The position numbers and the translations under genes are program-made. A stretch of DNA of 64,000 nucleotides from Sulfurospirillum barnesii SES-3 (GTDB taxonomy: Bacteria > Campylobacterota > Campylobacteria > Campylobacterales > Sulfurospirillaceae): the NCBI RefSeq assembly GCF_000265295.1, contig NC_018002.1, forward strand, positions 496,001 to 560,000, in the 5' to 3' direction. The notes below the pieces were generated by a model, which saw only the letters and a list, made by a program, of their open reading frames with translations, did no database searches and had not been told where the DNA came from. Within the stretch, counting starts at the first letter, position 1; each line of letters starts with the position of its first letter. Positions 19,323 through 28,075 of this stretch are shown here, in pieces.

Positions 19323-20012
19323 ATGATAAATCCTCTTGATCTCTACGCAAAAATTGAATCACTGATTGGCTTTGATGCTCAGTATGAAATGCTTTACCAA
19401 AACTATTTAGAGATTTTAAATGCGTTACATGTAAAGCGTGTTTTAGATGTGGGGTGTGGCAATGGAAGGTTTTTAAAGCACCTCAAAGATAATGGATTTG
19501 AGGCATTAGGCATTGACAGAAGTACTAAAATGGTGGAGCGAGCGCTTGCGTTAGGGGTGCGTGCTTCAACTAAGGAGCTTTGTGAATGTGAAGCGGAGAG
19601 TTTTGAGTGTGTGGTCGCCATTGCGGATGTTCTCAATTATATTGCACCTTTAGAGATAAACGCTTTTTTAGATGATGTGGCGTTGGTTTTACCCAAAGGA
19701 GGTTATTTTATTTGTGATGTTAATACGCTTTATGGCTTTGAAGGGGTTGCTGAGGGTGTTATGTACCACGACAATGGTACACAGTTTTTGTGCGTTGATG
19801 CAACATTTGCTAACAAAGAGCTCTTAACAAAAATTGTGCTTTTTGAAAAAGAGCATGAACTATACCGAAAGGAAGAGGGAAGTATTACTCAGTATTTTCA
19901 CCCACTCTCTTTTTTTAAAAAACTCATATCCTTTAAACTGGTTTCAACCAGACCCATCATTCTTTTTGGGGATGAGCCTGATAAAACCCTTTTAATTTTT
20001 CAAAAGCGTTAA
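19323..20012 (+). CDS. Class I SAM-dependent methyltransferase
   Basis: 229 residues. VLDVGCGNGRFLKHL is SAM motif I, GIDRSTKMVERA motif II and CVVAIADVLNY motif IV. The substrate cannot be read from the sequence. One motif copy (19426) encodes Leu-His-Val. Its stop overlaps that of the convergent gene at 20009 by 4 bases. Confidence 0.8.
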   Translation: MINPLDLYAKIESLIGFDAQYEMLYQNYLEILNALHVKRVLDVGCGNGRFLKHLKDNGFEALGIDRSTKMVERALALGVRASTKELCECEAESFECVVAIADVLNYIAPLEINAFLDDVALVLPKGGYFICDVNTLYGFEGVAEGVMYHDNGTQFLCVDATFANKELLTKIVLFEKEHELYRKEEGSITQYFHPLSFFKKLISFKLVSTRPIILFGDEPDKTLLIFQKR

Positions 20013-20497
20013 GCCAAATCTTTTAAAAAAGTGGTGAGTGTTGAGGTTTGTTGTTTGAGCTCGTCTTCGGCTTGCATCTTCTCTTGCAACTGTTTACGGT
20101 ACGCATCAAGCATATCCTCTAAAAGTGCTAGCGCATTGGCTCGCTCTTCTCCCACCAGTGGTGGCTGTGTATTTTCTCCAAGACCTAACTTATCCATAAG
20201 CTCTGCTTTTTTCTCTTCAATCATCTTTTCAATTTTCTCAAAATTGTAATCTTGATAAAATTGAAGAGCACCTTTGGTTCTAAGTGCCTCTTTGAATGCT
20301 TCGATTGCTTCATCTTGCGAAGAAGATGCTAGCTCTTCAATAGGGGTGTCATTTGAAGAACTTTTTTGCTTAATGGTGATTTCGCTCTCTAAAATAGAGG
20401 AAAAGGCACTTCCTACCTCTTTATTTTTAGTGGCAATCGTATTAAGCGTTTCTTGCAAAAACGTGTTAACCCGTATTTTACTCTCATCAACAGTCAT
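20009..20497 (-). CDS. Acidic helical protein of unknown function
   Basis: 162 residues (MTVDESKIRVNTFLQETLNT). I chose ATG 20497 because AAGGAGG lies just upstream; an upstream ATG at 20533 would add 12 residues without support. The protein is charged and helix-rich with a likely coiled coil at 105-160, no membrane segment and no cysteine. No family recognised. Divergent from the acetyltransferase gene. Confidence 0.7.
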   Translation of the reverse strand: MTVDESKIRVNTFLQETLNTIATKNKEVGSAFSSILESEITIKQKSSSNDTPIEELASSSQDEAIEAFKEALRTKGALQFYQDYNFEKIEKMIEEKKAELMDKLGLGENTQPPLVGEERANALALLEDMLDAYRKQLQEKMQAEDELKQQTSTLTTFLKDLA

Positions 20498-20545
20498 ACG
20501 TACCTCCTTGTGATGAATAAATATAACAAGCAAAAAAGGTTCCTA

Positions 20546-20554
20546 TGTTACAAT
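20546..20554 (+). promoter_or_regulatory. Extended -10 promoter for the GNAT gene
   Basis: TGT followed by TACAAT, 32 bases upstream of the ATG at 20587; a perfect TTTACATGTAAA lies between them. Confidence 0.5.
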
Positions 20555-20562
20555 ATAGGCTC

Positions 20563-20574
20563 TTTACATGTAAA
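20563..20574. repeat. Perfect TTTACATGTAAA palindrome in the GNAT gene leader
   Basis: Lies between the -10 and the ribosome binding site AAGGAAAAG. Confidence 0.9.
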
Positions 20575-20586
20575 AGGAAAAGAAAT

Positions 20587-21036
20587 ATGTGGTTTGTTGA
20601 ACAAGCTAAGCTCTCTGAATTAGAAGATTTATCAGCCTTACTTGCAATTCTTTTTTCTCAAGAAAGCGAGTTTACACCCAATCTTGAGCTTCAATGCAAA
20701 GGGCTAGAGATGATTTTAGAAGAGCCTTCGATGGGAACTATTTTTGTGTTGAAATCTGAGGCGAAAATAGTAGGAATGGTAACATTATTGTGGAGTATCA
20801 GTACAGCACTGGGTGGAAAAGTCGCATGGTTGGAAGATATGATTGTAAAACCAGCCTATCAACATAAAGGAGGAGGAAGTCTCCTTTTATCCGCTGCTAT
20901 CACCCATGCAAAAGCTTCACATTGCAAACGCATTACTTTGCTTACCGATACAGACAATATTAACGCACAAACGTTTTATAAGCGGTTGGGTTTTACACAC
21001 TCTTCAATGTCTGCAATGCGTTTTCTAATGGTGTAA
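20587..21036 (+). CDS. GNAT-family N-acetyltransferase
   Basis: 149 residues from ATG 20587, preceded by AAAAGGAAAAG. The acetyl-CoA-binding segment VKPAYQHKGGGSLLL (motif A) and the C-terminal DTDNINAQTFYKRLGF (motif B) are typical GNAT features. An upstream in-frame ATG at 20545 would include the palindrome and lacks a ribosome binding site. Acceptor substrate unknown. Confidence 0.85.
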   Translation: MWFVEQAKLSELEDLSALLAILFSQESEFTPNLELQCKGLEMILEEPSMGTIFVLKSEAKIVGMVTLLWSISTALGGKVAWLEDMIVKPAYQHKGGGSLLLSAAITHAKASHCKRITLLTDTDNINAQTFYKRLGFTHSSMSAMRFLMV

Positions 21037-21040
21037 CCTC

Positions 21041-21052
21041 TTTACATGTAAA
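21041..21052. repeat. Perfect TTTACATGTAAA palindrome between convergent genes
   Basis: Occupies most of the 19-base gap between the GNAT gene and the convergent CheX-like gene. A partial copy (AACATGTA) lies 20 bases further on. Confidence 0.9.
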
Positions 21053-21055
21053 GCA

Positions 21056-22108
21056 TTATTTGGTGATAAACATGTAAAAAGGTTTTTCATCCAATTGCAT
21101 ATCAATCCAAACACCATTCGAACCTAAGGTATCAGAAAGTGCTACTTGTAGTGAGAGATAGGTTTTAGGAAGTTCAAAAAGAACTTTAAGATTCTTGTTG
21201 GAGAAGATAACTTTCGCTGCTCCTGTAATGATATTACAAAATTCCGCCACACCATCAACAATACCCGCCGTATCATCAGACGAAACAGCCTCTCCTAACA
21301 TTGCTTCAAGTGCAATAAGCGCAAGCTCTTTTGGAAATATGAGAAAGAATATACCGCTAATATCTCCTTTAAATTTCATCGCTGCAATAATGGTTTGAGG
21401 TGGAATTTTTTCATTAAAAGGTCTGATTTCATGCTTGATTTTTTGAGCTTCCAGTCCTGTCATCGTGACCAGTGAGTTTACAGCCGTATCAATAAAAACA
21501 GGTAAATTGATAATTAATTGTTTTGAGAGCCCTAAACTTGCTGTTTGAGATGTATTCTCCTTCGCATGGTTAATCACCGTGTGGGTAATGGTCATATCGT
21601 ATTTTTTAGCCGATGCTTTGATACGAAACTCTTCTGCATCATTGGCTTGTACGATAGAATAACCTAGTTTTGAGAGTTCACGGGTGATTTTATTTGCATT
21701 CTCTTTATCTTCATCATAAATTAAAACATCTAACTCTTTTTTTACGGTACTAGGATTGAAAAACAAAAGTGCAATGTGTATGTTTTGGAAGAGCTTAAGA
21801 GAGGTTGTTGTACTTAAGTGTTTGAGATAAGCAAAAACATCTTTTTTGTAGTCCCCAATGGCAATAGGAATGTCTATTTTATGGCTTACTTTTTCGAGTT
21901 GTTTGACAAGATTTCCCAAATGCGGATCTTCTTTGACCAGAGGAGAATAAGGCGCATTTTTGAGAGAAATAAAAATCCCTTTAATACCTCGTTCTTTAAA
22001 AGAGGCATACTGCCCTACAATGGTATTGCATAAAACAGTGTTACGATTTTCTAAAATCGTTTCATTGTAATGAAAAATTAAAATGGAATGCTGAATGGTA
22101 TTTGTCAT
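21056..22108 (-). CDS. cheX: CheX-domain protein with an N-terminal STAS/receiver-like region
   Basis: 350 residues. The C-terminal part (about 200-350) looks like CheX, a phosphatase for CheY-P: EFCN matches the ExxN signature (VAEFCNIITGAAK), and MKFKGDISGIFFLIF resembles its beta strands. Residues about 125-185 resemble a degenerate receiver (DVLIYDEDKENANKI) and 1-115 an unassigned alpha/beta domain. It may dephosphorylate CheY or act in signalling without chemotaxis. Monocistronic and divergent from pyk. Confidence 0.65.
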   Translation of the reverse strand: MTNTIQHSILIFHYNETILENRNTVLCNTIVGQYASFKERGIKGIFISLKNAPYSPLVKEDPHLGNLVKQLEKVSHKIDIPIAIGDYKKDVFAYLKHLSTTTSLKLFQNIHIALLFFNPSTVKKELDVLIYDEDKENANKITRELSKLGYSIVQANDAEEFRIKASAKKYDMTITHTVINHAKENTSQTASLGLSKQLIINLPVFIDTAVNSLVTMTGLEAQKIKHEIRPFNEKIPPQTIIAAMKFKGDISGIFFLIFPKELALIALEAMLGEAVSSDDTAGIVDGVAEFCNIITGAAKVIFSNKNLKVLFELPKTYLSLQVALSDTLGSNGVWIDMQLDEKPFYMFITK

Positions 22109-22243
22109 GCTTGTGCTTCAAATATCTTATTTGTTAGGATAATAAGTTATGATGATAACACAGAAAGCTTTTAAATTTATTGAAAGAAAGATTTGGATGC
22201 ATAAAACTTCATCATTGTTTCAAGCATGAATAATAAAGCCTTA

Positions 22244-22252
22244 TGATATAAT
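22244..22252 (+). promoter_or_regulatory. Extended -10 promoter of pyk
   Basis: TGA followed by consensus TATAAT (22247-22252), 57 bases upstream of the pyk ATG. No -35 resemblance, as expected for an extended -10 promoter. Confidence 0.65.
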
Positions 22253-22308
22253 TTCGTTACCATAGAATGATAATATTGAATGTAGTAATTTAAAAGAAGG
22301 ATAAAAAT

Positions 22309-23754
22309 ATGGACAAAAAGACAAAGATTTTAGCAACCGTTGGTCCTGCAAGTGATAGCGTAGAAATTTTAGAGGGCTTAATTAAGGCAGGAGTAAATGT
22401 ATTTCGTCTCAATTTTAGCCACGGAAGCCATGAATACCATGCAAGTACTTTAGCAAAAATTAGAGAAGCCGAAGCAAAAGTGGGCAAAAAAGTGGGGGTA
22501 TTGCAAGATATTTGTGGTCCTAAGATTCGTGTGGGAAAATTAGAAGAAGATTTTATGCTCGTAGCAGGAGATAAACTCCACTTTAGTAAAGAGGAAATTG
22601 TTGGAAAAAAAGTCAAAGAGGGGGAGTATGAACTTTGCATCAATCAACCTCAAATCCTAGCGATGCTTAAAGAGGGTGAGTATATTTATCTTTACGATGG
22701 AAATATTCGTGCACGGGTGATAGAAGCAGGTAAGAAAATTGTCACAGAAGTGGAAAACAGCGGTAAACTTTCCTCAAATAAAGGGGTAAATTTCCCTAAC
22801 ACGGTGATTAACATTGAAGTAATTACACCTAAAGATGAAGCAGATCTTTTATGGGGTGCGCAAAATGGGGTTGATTTTGTGGCTGTTTCGTTTGTACAAA
22901 ATGCCAATGACATTTTACATGTAAGAAATATTTTAAAAGAGCATAAATCCCGTGCGCATATTTTTGCCAAAATTGAAAAGTTTGATGCTGTTGAGAAAAT
23001 TGATGAAATTTTAGAAGTGAGTGATGGAATTATGGTGGCTCGTGGAGATTTAGGAATTGAAGTTCCTTACTATAAAGTGCCAAGCATCCAAAAGAAAATT
23101 ATTGCTAAAGCCAATGCTGCTTCAAAACCTGTTATTACGGCAACTCAAATGTTGCTTTCCATGGCAGAAAAAGAGATGGCAACACGGGCTGAAATTAGCG
23201 ATGTTGCGAACGCAGTACTTGATGGAACGGATGCGGTGATGCTCTCCGAAGAGAGTGCCATTGGGGTCAATCCTATTCACGTTGTTGAAGTTATGGCCGC
23301 AACGATTAGGGAGACAGAAAGCATCTATCCGTATGGAAAATTTGAGGTTTATCCTTTCTTAGATGAAACCGATATTATCTCTTCTTCCACAGCGAGGTTA
23401 GCAGATCGTTTGGGTGTTGAAGCGATGATTTCACTCACAAGTTCAGGAAAATCCGCTAAAAAATTGGCACGGTATCGCATTCGTGCTGATATTTATGCGG
23501 TTACACATGATGAGAGAATCGCACGATCTCTAACCATTGCATGGGGCATTAAACCTATTATGAACATCGATACAAGCAATTTAAATGTGATGATTGGACA
23601 AACCCTTCAAAGAGGCATTGAAAAGGGTTTGATTGATAAAGAAAAAACCTATATTGTCACTGCAGGGCATCCATCAGGGGTTGAGGGAAGCACTAATTTT
23701 ATTCGTATTTTGAAAAAAGACCAAATTGAATATTATACGGATATGGTTCTTTAA
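22309..23754 (+). CDS. pyk: Pyruvate kinase
   Basis: 481 residues, normal length. It transfers phosphate from PEP to ADP. Family motifs: KILATVGPAS (N-terminus), FRLNFSHGSHE, the catalytic AKIEKFDAVEKIDEI with Lys, VARGDLGIEV (Mg2+ site) and KPVITATQML. Start ATG 22309 with AAGGATAAA upstream. One motif copy (22916) encodes Leu-His-Val. Confidence 0.97.
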   Translation: MDKKTKILATVGPASDSVEILEGLIKAGVNVFRLNFSHGSHEYHASTLAKIREAEAKVGKKVGVLQDICGPKIRVGKLEEDFMLVAGDKLHFSKEEIVGKKVKEGEYELCINQPQILAMLKEGEYIYLYDGNIRARVIEAGKKIVTEVENSGKLSSNKGVNFPNTVINIEVITPKDEADLLWGAQNGVDFVAVSFVQNANDILHVRNILKEHKSRAHIFAKIEKFDAVEKIDEILEVSDGIMVARGDLGIEVPYYKVPSIQKKIIAKANAASKPVITATQMLLSMAEKEMATRAEISDVANAVLDGTDAVMLSEESAIGVNPIHVVEVMAATIRETESIYPYGKFEVYPFLDETDIISSSTARLADRLGVEAMISLTSSGKSAKKLARYRIRADIYAVTHDERIARSLTIAWGIKPIMNIDTSNLNVMIGQTLQRGIEKGLIDKEKTYIVTAGHPSGVEGSTNFIRILKKDQIEYYTDMVL

Positions 23755-23760
23755 AAAAGA

Positions 23761-23836
23761 GGGAGAGATTTTATATCTTTAATAGTTCCTTAAAGAAATT
23801 TTAGATACAATCCAAACCTTAAATAAAATCTCTCCC
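23761..23836. repeat. 14-bp inverted repeat flanking the rplU promoter region
   Basis: GGGAGAGATTTTAT (23761-23774) and its perfect complement ATAAAATCTCTCCC (23823-23836) are 48 bases apart. A -10-like TACAAT lies at 23806-23811 in the enclosed segment. The right arm ends 15 bases before the rplU ATG. Confidence 0.75.
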
Positions 23837-23851
23837 AAGAAGGACATACGC

Positions 23852-24160
23852 ATGTATGCAATTATTAAAAATGGCGGGAAGCAATATAAAGTTCAAGAAG
23901 GCGACTATTTAAATGTCGATAAACTTGACGCTCAGCCAAAAGAGAAAATAGTAGTGACGGAAGTTTTAGCTGTGAATAACGGCGAACTTAAAGTGGGTGC
24001 CCCATTCGTCAATGGTGCTACAGTAGAACTTGAAGTTGTTACTGAAGGCAAAGACAAAAAAGTTATTACTTTCAAAAAACGTAGACGTAAAGACTCAAAA
24101 GTTAAACGTGGTTTTAGACGACAATATACTCGAGTAAAAGTTGTAAGCATTAAAGCTTAA
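23852..24160 (+). CDS. rplU: Large-subunit ribosomal protein L21 (bL21)
   Basis: 102 residues. Starts [14 protein letters not shown] and ends with the RNA-binding [24 protein letters not shown], both diagnostic of bL21. AGAAGGA precedes the ATG. First gene of rplU-rpmA-obgE. Confidence 0.97.
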   Translation: MYAIIKNGGKQYKVQEGDYLNVDKLDAQPKEKIVVTEVLAVNNGELKVGAPFVNGATVELEVVTEGKDKKVITFKKRRRKDSKVKRGFRRQYTRVKVVSIKA

Positions 24161-24178
24161 CCTACCTAATAGAATTCT

Positions 24179-24270
24179 GCCAACGGCTGTTGGCTCGCTT
24201 TAGTGCCCTATAGAGGCTAACGTAGCTTGAAAAGCTTGCTTTTTAAGCGTGTAGTGGAGTTTTTAAACTC
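24179..24270 (+). other. Three consecutive hairpins in the rplU-rpmA spacer
   Basis: The 141-base spacer contains GCCAAC/GTTGGC (24179-24194), an 11-bp stem closed by a 2-base loop (24225-24235 with 24238-24248, one G-T pair) and GAGTTT/AAACTC (24257-24270). None has a following T-run. They may be processing or regulatory structures in the mRNA. Confidence 0.45.
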
Positions 24271-24301
24271 TCATTTAAGATACAAAAATCAGGAGTAACC
24301 A

Positions 24302-24559
24302 ATGGCTCACAAGAAAGGTCAAGGAAGTACCCAGAATAATAGAGACTCAGCTGGACGTAGACTGGGTGTTAAAAAATTCGGTGGTGAATTTGTACGCGCA
24401 GGCAATATTATTATTCGCCAACGTGGAACAAAAGTACATGTAGGAAGTAACGTAGGTATTGGTGTAGATCACACTATCTTCGCATTAGTTGATGGTTTTG
24501 TACAATTCCAACGTAAAGATAAAACACGAAACAAAGTTTCTGTTATCCCCGCAAACTAA
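24302..24559 (+). CDS. rpmA: Large-subunit ribosomal protein L27 (bL27)
   Basis: 85 residues. [20 protein letters not shown] is the diagnostic N-terminus reaching the peptidyl-transferase centre, without the cleavable extension of Firmicutes. AGGAG precedes the ATG. One motif copy (24435) is read as Val-His-Val. Confidence 0.97.
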   Translation: MAHKKGQGSTQNNRDSAGRRLGVKKFGGEFVRAGNIIIRQRGTKVHVGSNVGIGVDHTIFALVDGFVQFQRKDKTRNKVSVIPAN

Positions 24560-24568
24560 TTCATAATG

Positions 24569-24598
24569 GAAGGAGGAGTTTACTCCTTCTTCTTTTCT
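24569..24598 (+). terminator. Probable terminator of rpmA
   Basis: GAAGGAG (24569-24575) pairs with CTCCTTC (24583-24589), followed by a T/C-rich run (TTCTTTTCT). Confidence 0.6.
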
Positions 24599-24635
24599 CC
24601 TCTTAAACTAATTCAATACTTTCAATGATTATGCT

Positions 24636-24647
24636 TTTACATGTAAT
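24636..24647. repeat. TTTACATGTAAT palindrome upstream of obgE
   Basis: 11 of 12 bases match the perfect motif. It lies 42 bases before the obgE ATG. Confidence 0.85.
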
Positions 24648-24688
24648 GATTCAAGGTATTACTCTATACACAAAAAAAAGGTTTTACA

Positions 24689-25795
24689 ATGTTTATTGAT
24701 AATGTACTACTCACTTTAAGCTCTGGAAAAGGTGGTCCTGGTTGCGTTTCTTTCCGTAGAGAAAAACATGTGATTCAAGGTGGTCCTGATGGTGGGGATG
24801 GTGGAAAGGGTGGAAATATTTATTTTCAAGTCGATAAAAATACCCATACGCTATCTCATTTCCGAAATAACCAACACCTCAAGGCCAAAAATGGTGAGCA
24901 AGGTATGGGACGTAAAATGTATGGTAAATCGGGCGAGCATTTAGTGATTATTGTTCCACCTGGCACACAAGTGATTGATGCACAGACCAATGAGGTGTTG
25001 CTTGACCTTGTAGAAGAGGGTGATAAAAAACTCTTTTTAGAAGGAGGCATTGGAGGGCTTGGTAACACACACTTTAAAAGTTCAACCAATCAACGCCCCG
25101 AATTTGCACAACCAGGTCGACCAGGTCTTAGTAAAACTATTCGCTTGGAATTAAAATTAATTGCTGATGTGGGACTTGTTGGATTTCCAAATGTAGGTAA
25201 ATCAACACTAATTTCTGTGGTCTCCAATGCAGAGCCTGAAATTGCAAATTATGAGTTTACAACACTTACACCTAAATTAGGGGTCGTTGTCACGGAGGAT
25301 TATCGTTCGTATGTGATGGCCGATATCCCAGGAATCATTGAAGGTGCAAGCGATGGAAAAGGGTTGGGTATTGAATTTTTACGCCATATTGAGCGTACTA
25401 AATTTTTACTTTTTATGATAGATTTAGCAAACTACCGTAGTCTTGAAGAACAGTATGAGACATTAAAAAAAGAGTTGCAAAAATTTTCTACTTCATTATC
25501 ACAGCGAGATTATGCTATTGCACTTACCCGTTGTGATACGCTTACTCCTGAAGAGATTAATGAAAAAGTAGATTTCTTTTTAAATCTTTTAGGTTTAAAG
25601 CGTAATGATTTGGCACAAAAATATAAAGCCAGAGAGGATTTGCATTCGTATTGTCAAGATGTGTATGAAAGAGATGGCAACTTACCCTTCTTTGTTATGC
25701 CACTTTCCTCTGTATCAAAGATCAATGTGGATCCTATTAAATATGCATTATCTGATGTTATTCGAAAGGTTCGGGATGAAGAGAGTCGTTGTTAA
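24689..25795 (+). CDS. obgE: Obg-family GTPase (ObgE/CgtA)
   Basis: 368 residues. The N-terminal Obg domain is glycine-rich ([24 protein letters not shown]), followed by the GTPase domain with G1 GFPNVGKST (about 166-174), DIPGIIEGA (G3) and TRCD (G4). Ribosome-associated GTPase needed for 50S assembly. Overlaps proB by 20 bases. Confidence 0.96.
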   Translation: MFIDNVLLTLSSGKGGPGCVSFRREKHVIQGGPDGGDGGKGGNIYFQVDKNTHTLSHFRNNQHLKAKNGEQGMGRKMYGKSGEHLVIIVPPGTQVIDAQTNEVLLDLVEEGDKKLFLEGGIGGLGNTHFKSSTNQRPEFAQPGRPGLSKTIRLELKLIADVGLVGFPNVGKSTLISVVSNAEPEIANYEFTTLTPKLGVVVTEDYRSYVMADIPGIIEGASDGKGLGIEFLRHIERTKFLLFMIDLANYRSLEEQYETLKKELQKFSTSLSQRDYAIALTRCDTLTPEEINEKVDFFLNLLGLKRNDLAQKYKAREDLHSYCQDVYERDGNLPFFVMPLSSVSKINVDPIKYALSDVIRKVRDEESRC

Positions 25796-26540
25796 AGTTG
25801 GTACACACGTTTTAAGTGAACAAAACCGTTTATGTAAAGAGCGCATTTTAAATTTAGTTGAATTTTTAGTAGCCCTCATGGAAAAGTACGAAGTCATTTT
25901 GGTCTCTTCGGGTGCTGTGGCTGCTGGGTATTCCATTTTGAAGTTGGACAAAAAGTTACTCCACAACCGTCAAGCGATTGCTGCTGTGGGACAACCCCAA
26001 CTGATGGCAACTTACAATAAAAAACTTGAACGATTTGGTAAAAGTGGAGCGCAATTACTTCTTACAGCCGATGATTTTGACTCACGTAAACGCTGTTATC
26101 ATGCTAAATGTACAATTGATACTTTGTTGGAAAATGGCATCTTACCGATTATTAATGAAAACGATGCCACGGCAACGGAAGAGCTTGTTTTTGGGGATAA
26201 TGACCAACTCTCTTCTCGGGTCGCGTACTATTTTGGTGCAGATTTATTGATTTTACTCTCCGATATTGATGGCTACTACGATAAAGACCCCCATAAATAT
26301 GAGGATGCAAAAATGCGAAAAATTGTCCATGAAATTGAACCCTCAGAACTTGAAATGGAAAAATCAGCTCATTTTGCTTTTGCAACGGGTGGCATTGTGA
26401 CCAAACTCAAAGCAGCGCAATTTTTGTTGGAGCACCAAAAATCAATGTTTATTGCCAGTGGATTTGATTTGAGCGATGTGAAAAGTTATATGCTAGAAGG
26501 TGTTCATAACGGTGGAACCCTTTTTACATGTAAGGATTAA
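25776..26540 (+). CDS. proB: Glutamate 5-kinase (short form without PUA domain)
   Basis: 254 residues, amino-acid kinase fold only, as in Campylobacter. It phosphorylates glutamate for proline synthesis. Motifs: [43 protein letters not shown]. Start ATG 25776 lies inside the obgE end; longer upstream readings merely re-read obgE. The last codons Phe-Thr-Cys-Lys come from a motif copy (26525). Confidence 0.94.
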   Translation: MKRVVVKVGTHVLSEQNRLCKERILNLVEFLVALMEKYEVILVSSGAVAAGYSILKLDKKLLHNRQAIAAVGQPQLMATYNKKLERFGKSGAQLLLTADDFDSRKRCYHAKCTIDTLLENGILPIINENDATATEELVFGDNDQLSSRVAYYFGADLLILLSDIDGYYDKDPHKYEDAKMRKIVHEIEPSELEMEKSAHFAFATGGIVTKLKAAQFLLEHQKSMFIASGFDLSDVKSYMLEGVHNGGTLFTCKD

Positions 26541-26541
26541 A

Positions 26542-27459
26542 ATGCGTGTTGTTTTTATGGGAACACCTTCGTATGCAACAACCATTTTAGAAGCGTTGTG
26601 TAATGAACCTTCGATTGAGGTTACGCTTTTAGTGACACAAGAAGATAAACCTGTAGGTCGAAAACAACTTTTAACGCCGCCCCATACCAAAGCATGGCTT
26701 TTAGAACAGGGTTTACATGTAGAGATTTTCCAGCCAAAAACCCTGCGTTCCAAAGAGGCGCAAGAGAAAATTTCTGCGTACCATCCCGATTTTATTGTGG
26801 TTGCTGCCTATGGGCAAATTTTACCTCGAGACATACTCGATATTGCTCCTTGTATCAACCTTCATGCTTCTTTGCTTCCTAAGTACAGAGGAGCAAGTCC
26901 TATTCAATCGGCTCTTCTTTCGGGCGAAGTATATACTGGAGTAACTTCCATACTCATGGAAGAGGGGCTTGACACGGGTGCAATGCTAGGATTTTCGTAT
27001 CTCAAAATTGAGCCAGAGCATAATGCATCTTTTTTATTTGATACTTTATCGGACTGTGCAGCACAATTGACATTAAGAACCCTGAAAAACTTCTCTTCTC
27101 TTTTGCCAATCAAGCAAGAAAGTGCGAATGCAACCCATTGTAAAAAAATAAAAAAAGAGGATGGTCTCATCTCTTTTGCCTTAGATGCTTCTGAAATTGT
27201 GAAGCGTTTTAAAGCACTTTCTCCTTGGCCTGGGATTTTTTTAGCATCAGGTTTAAAGTTGATAGAAATGAAGCACATTGATAGCACCAACAATGAGACG
27301 TTTGGTTTGATTAGTGAGGTAACATCTGAGGGAATTATACTTACATGTAAAACAGGCAAACTACTACTTAAAACGCTCCAGCCCGTCTCTAAAAGTGCTA
27401 TGAGTGCGAGGGATTATATTCGCGGAAAAAGGTTGAACTGTGGTGATTCACTGGTTTGA
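26542..27459 (+). CDS. fmt: Methionyl-tRNA formyltransferase
   Basis: 305 residues from ATG 26542, one base after proB. It formylates initiator Met-tRNA. GTPSYATTILEAL (N-terminus) and the catalytic INLHASLLPKYRGASPIQ with Asn, His and a downstream Asp (EEGLDTGAML) are clear. Motif copies at 26714 and 27342. Overlaps birA by 20 bases. Confidence 0.95.
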   Translation: MRVVFMGTPSYATTILEALCNEPSIEVTLLVTQEDKPVGRKQLLTPPHTKAWLLEQGLHVEIFQPKTLRSKEAQEKISAYHPDFIVVAAYGQILPRDILDIAPCINLHASLLPKYRGASPIQSALLSGEVYTGVTSILMEEGLDTGAMLGFSYLKIEPEHNASFLFDTLSDCAAQLTLRTLKNFSSLLPIKQESANATHCKKIKKEDGLISFALDASEIVKRFKALSPWPGIFLASGLKLIEMKHIDSTNNETFGLISEVTSEGIILTCKTGKLLLKTLQPVSKSAMSARDYIRGKRLNCGDSLV

Positions 27460-28075
27460 AACACTTGCATCAACGCATCAATATTTAATCACTGCGTTGC
27501 GTGAGGGTACACTTTATGCACCTTATGCTATCGGTACTAAACGCCAGACACAAGGGATTGGGAGTAGAGGTAATCGTTGGATAGGCGAAGAAGGTAATTT
27601 TTTTTTCTCATTCTGTATTGAAGAAAAATATTTACCTCACGATTTACCTTTAGCTTCTGTTTCTATCTATTTTTCTTCCTTAATGAAAGACGTTTTAGCA
27701 TCGTATGGCTCGAAAGTATGGCTGAAGTGGCCTAATGATTTTTATTTGAAAGAGAAAAAAATTGGTGGCATGATTACCACAAAAATTGGAAGCACTATTG
27801 TAGGTTCAATTGGGCTAAATATTGCTATGGCTCCACCAGAATTTGGATGTTTGGATGTTTGCATTGCTCCTTTAGAGTTAGCCGAGCGTTTTATTGGCGA
27901 AGTGGGACAAAAGAAATCGTGGAAGAAAGTTTTTAGTAATTATAAGATAGAATTTGATGAAAATCGAAATTTTTCTTTCCACTTAGATGGGAAATTGGTC
28001 TCTTTAAAAGATGCGGTATTGTGTGATGATGGCTCTATTGAGCTAGAAAATAAAAAGGTGTACAGTTTACGATGA
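27440..28075 (+). CDS. birA: Biotin--[acetyl-CoA-carboxylase] ligase
   Basis: 211 residues, catalytic domain only; no N-terminal helix-turn-helix, so no repressor role is expected. GIGSRGNRWIG is the biotinyl-AMP loop and LKWPNDF the second signature. The start is GTG 27440 or the adjacent GTG 27443. Overlaps parA by ATGA. Its substrate is AccB, encoded elsewhere. Confidence 0.92.
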   Translation: MVIHWFETLASTHQYLITALREGTLYAPYAIGTKRQTQGIGSRGNRWIGEEGNFFFSFCIEEKYLPHDLPLASVSIYFSSLMKDVLASYGSKVWLKWPNDFYLKEKKIGGMITTKIGSTIVGSIGLNIAMAPPEFGCLDVCIAPLELAERFIGEVGQKKSWKKVFSNYKIEFDENRNFSFHLDGKLVSLKDAVLCDDGSIELENKKVYSLR

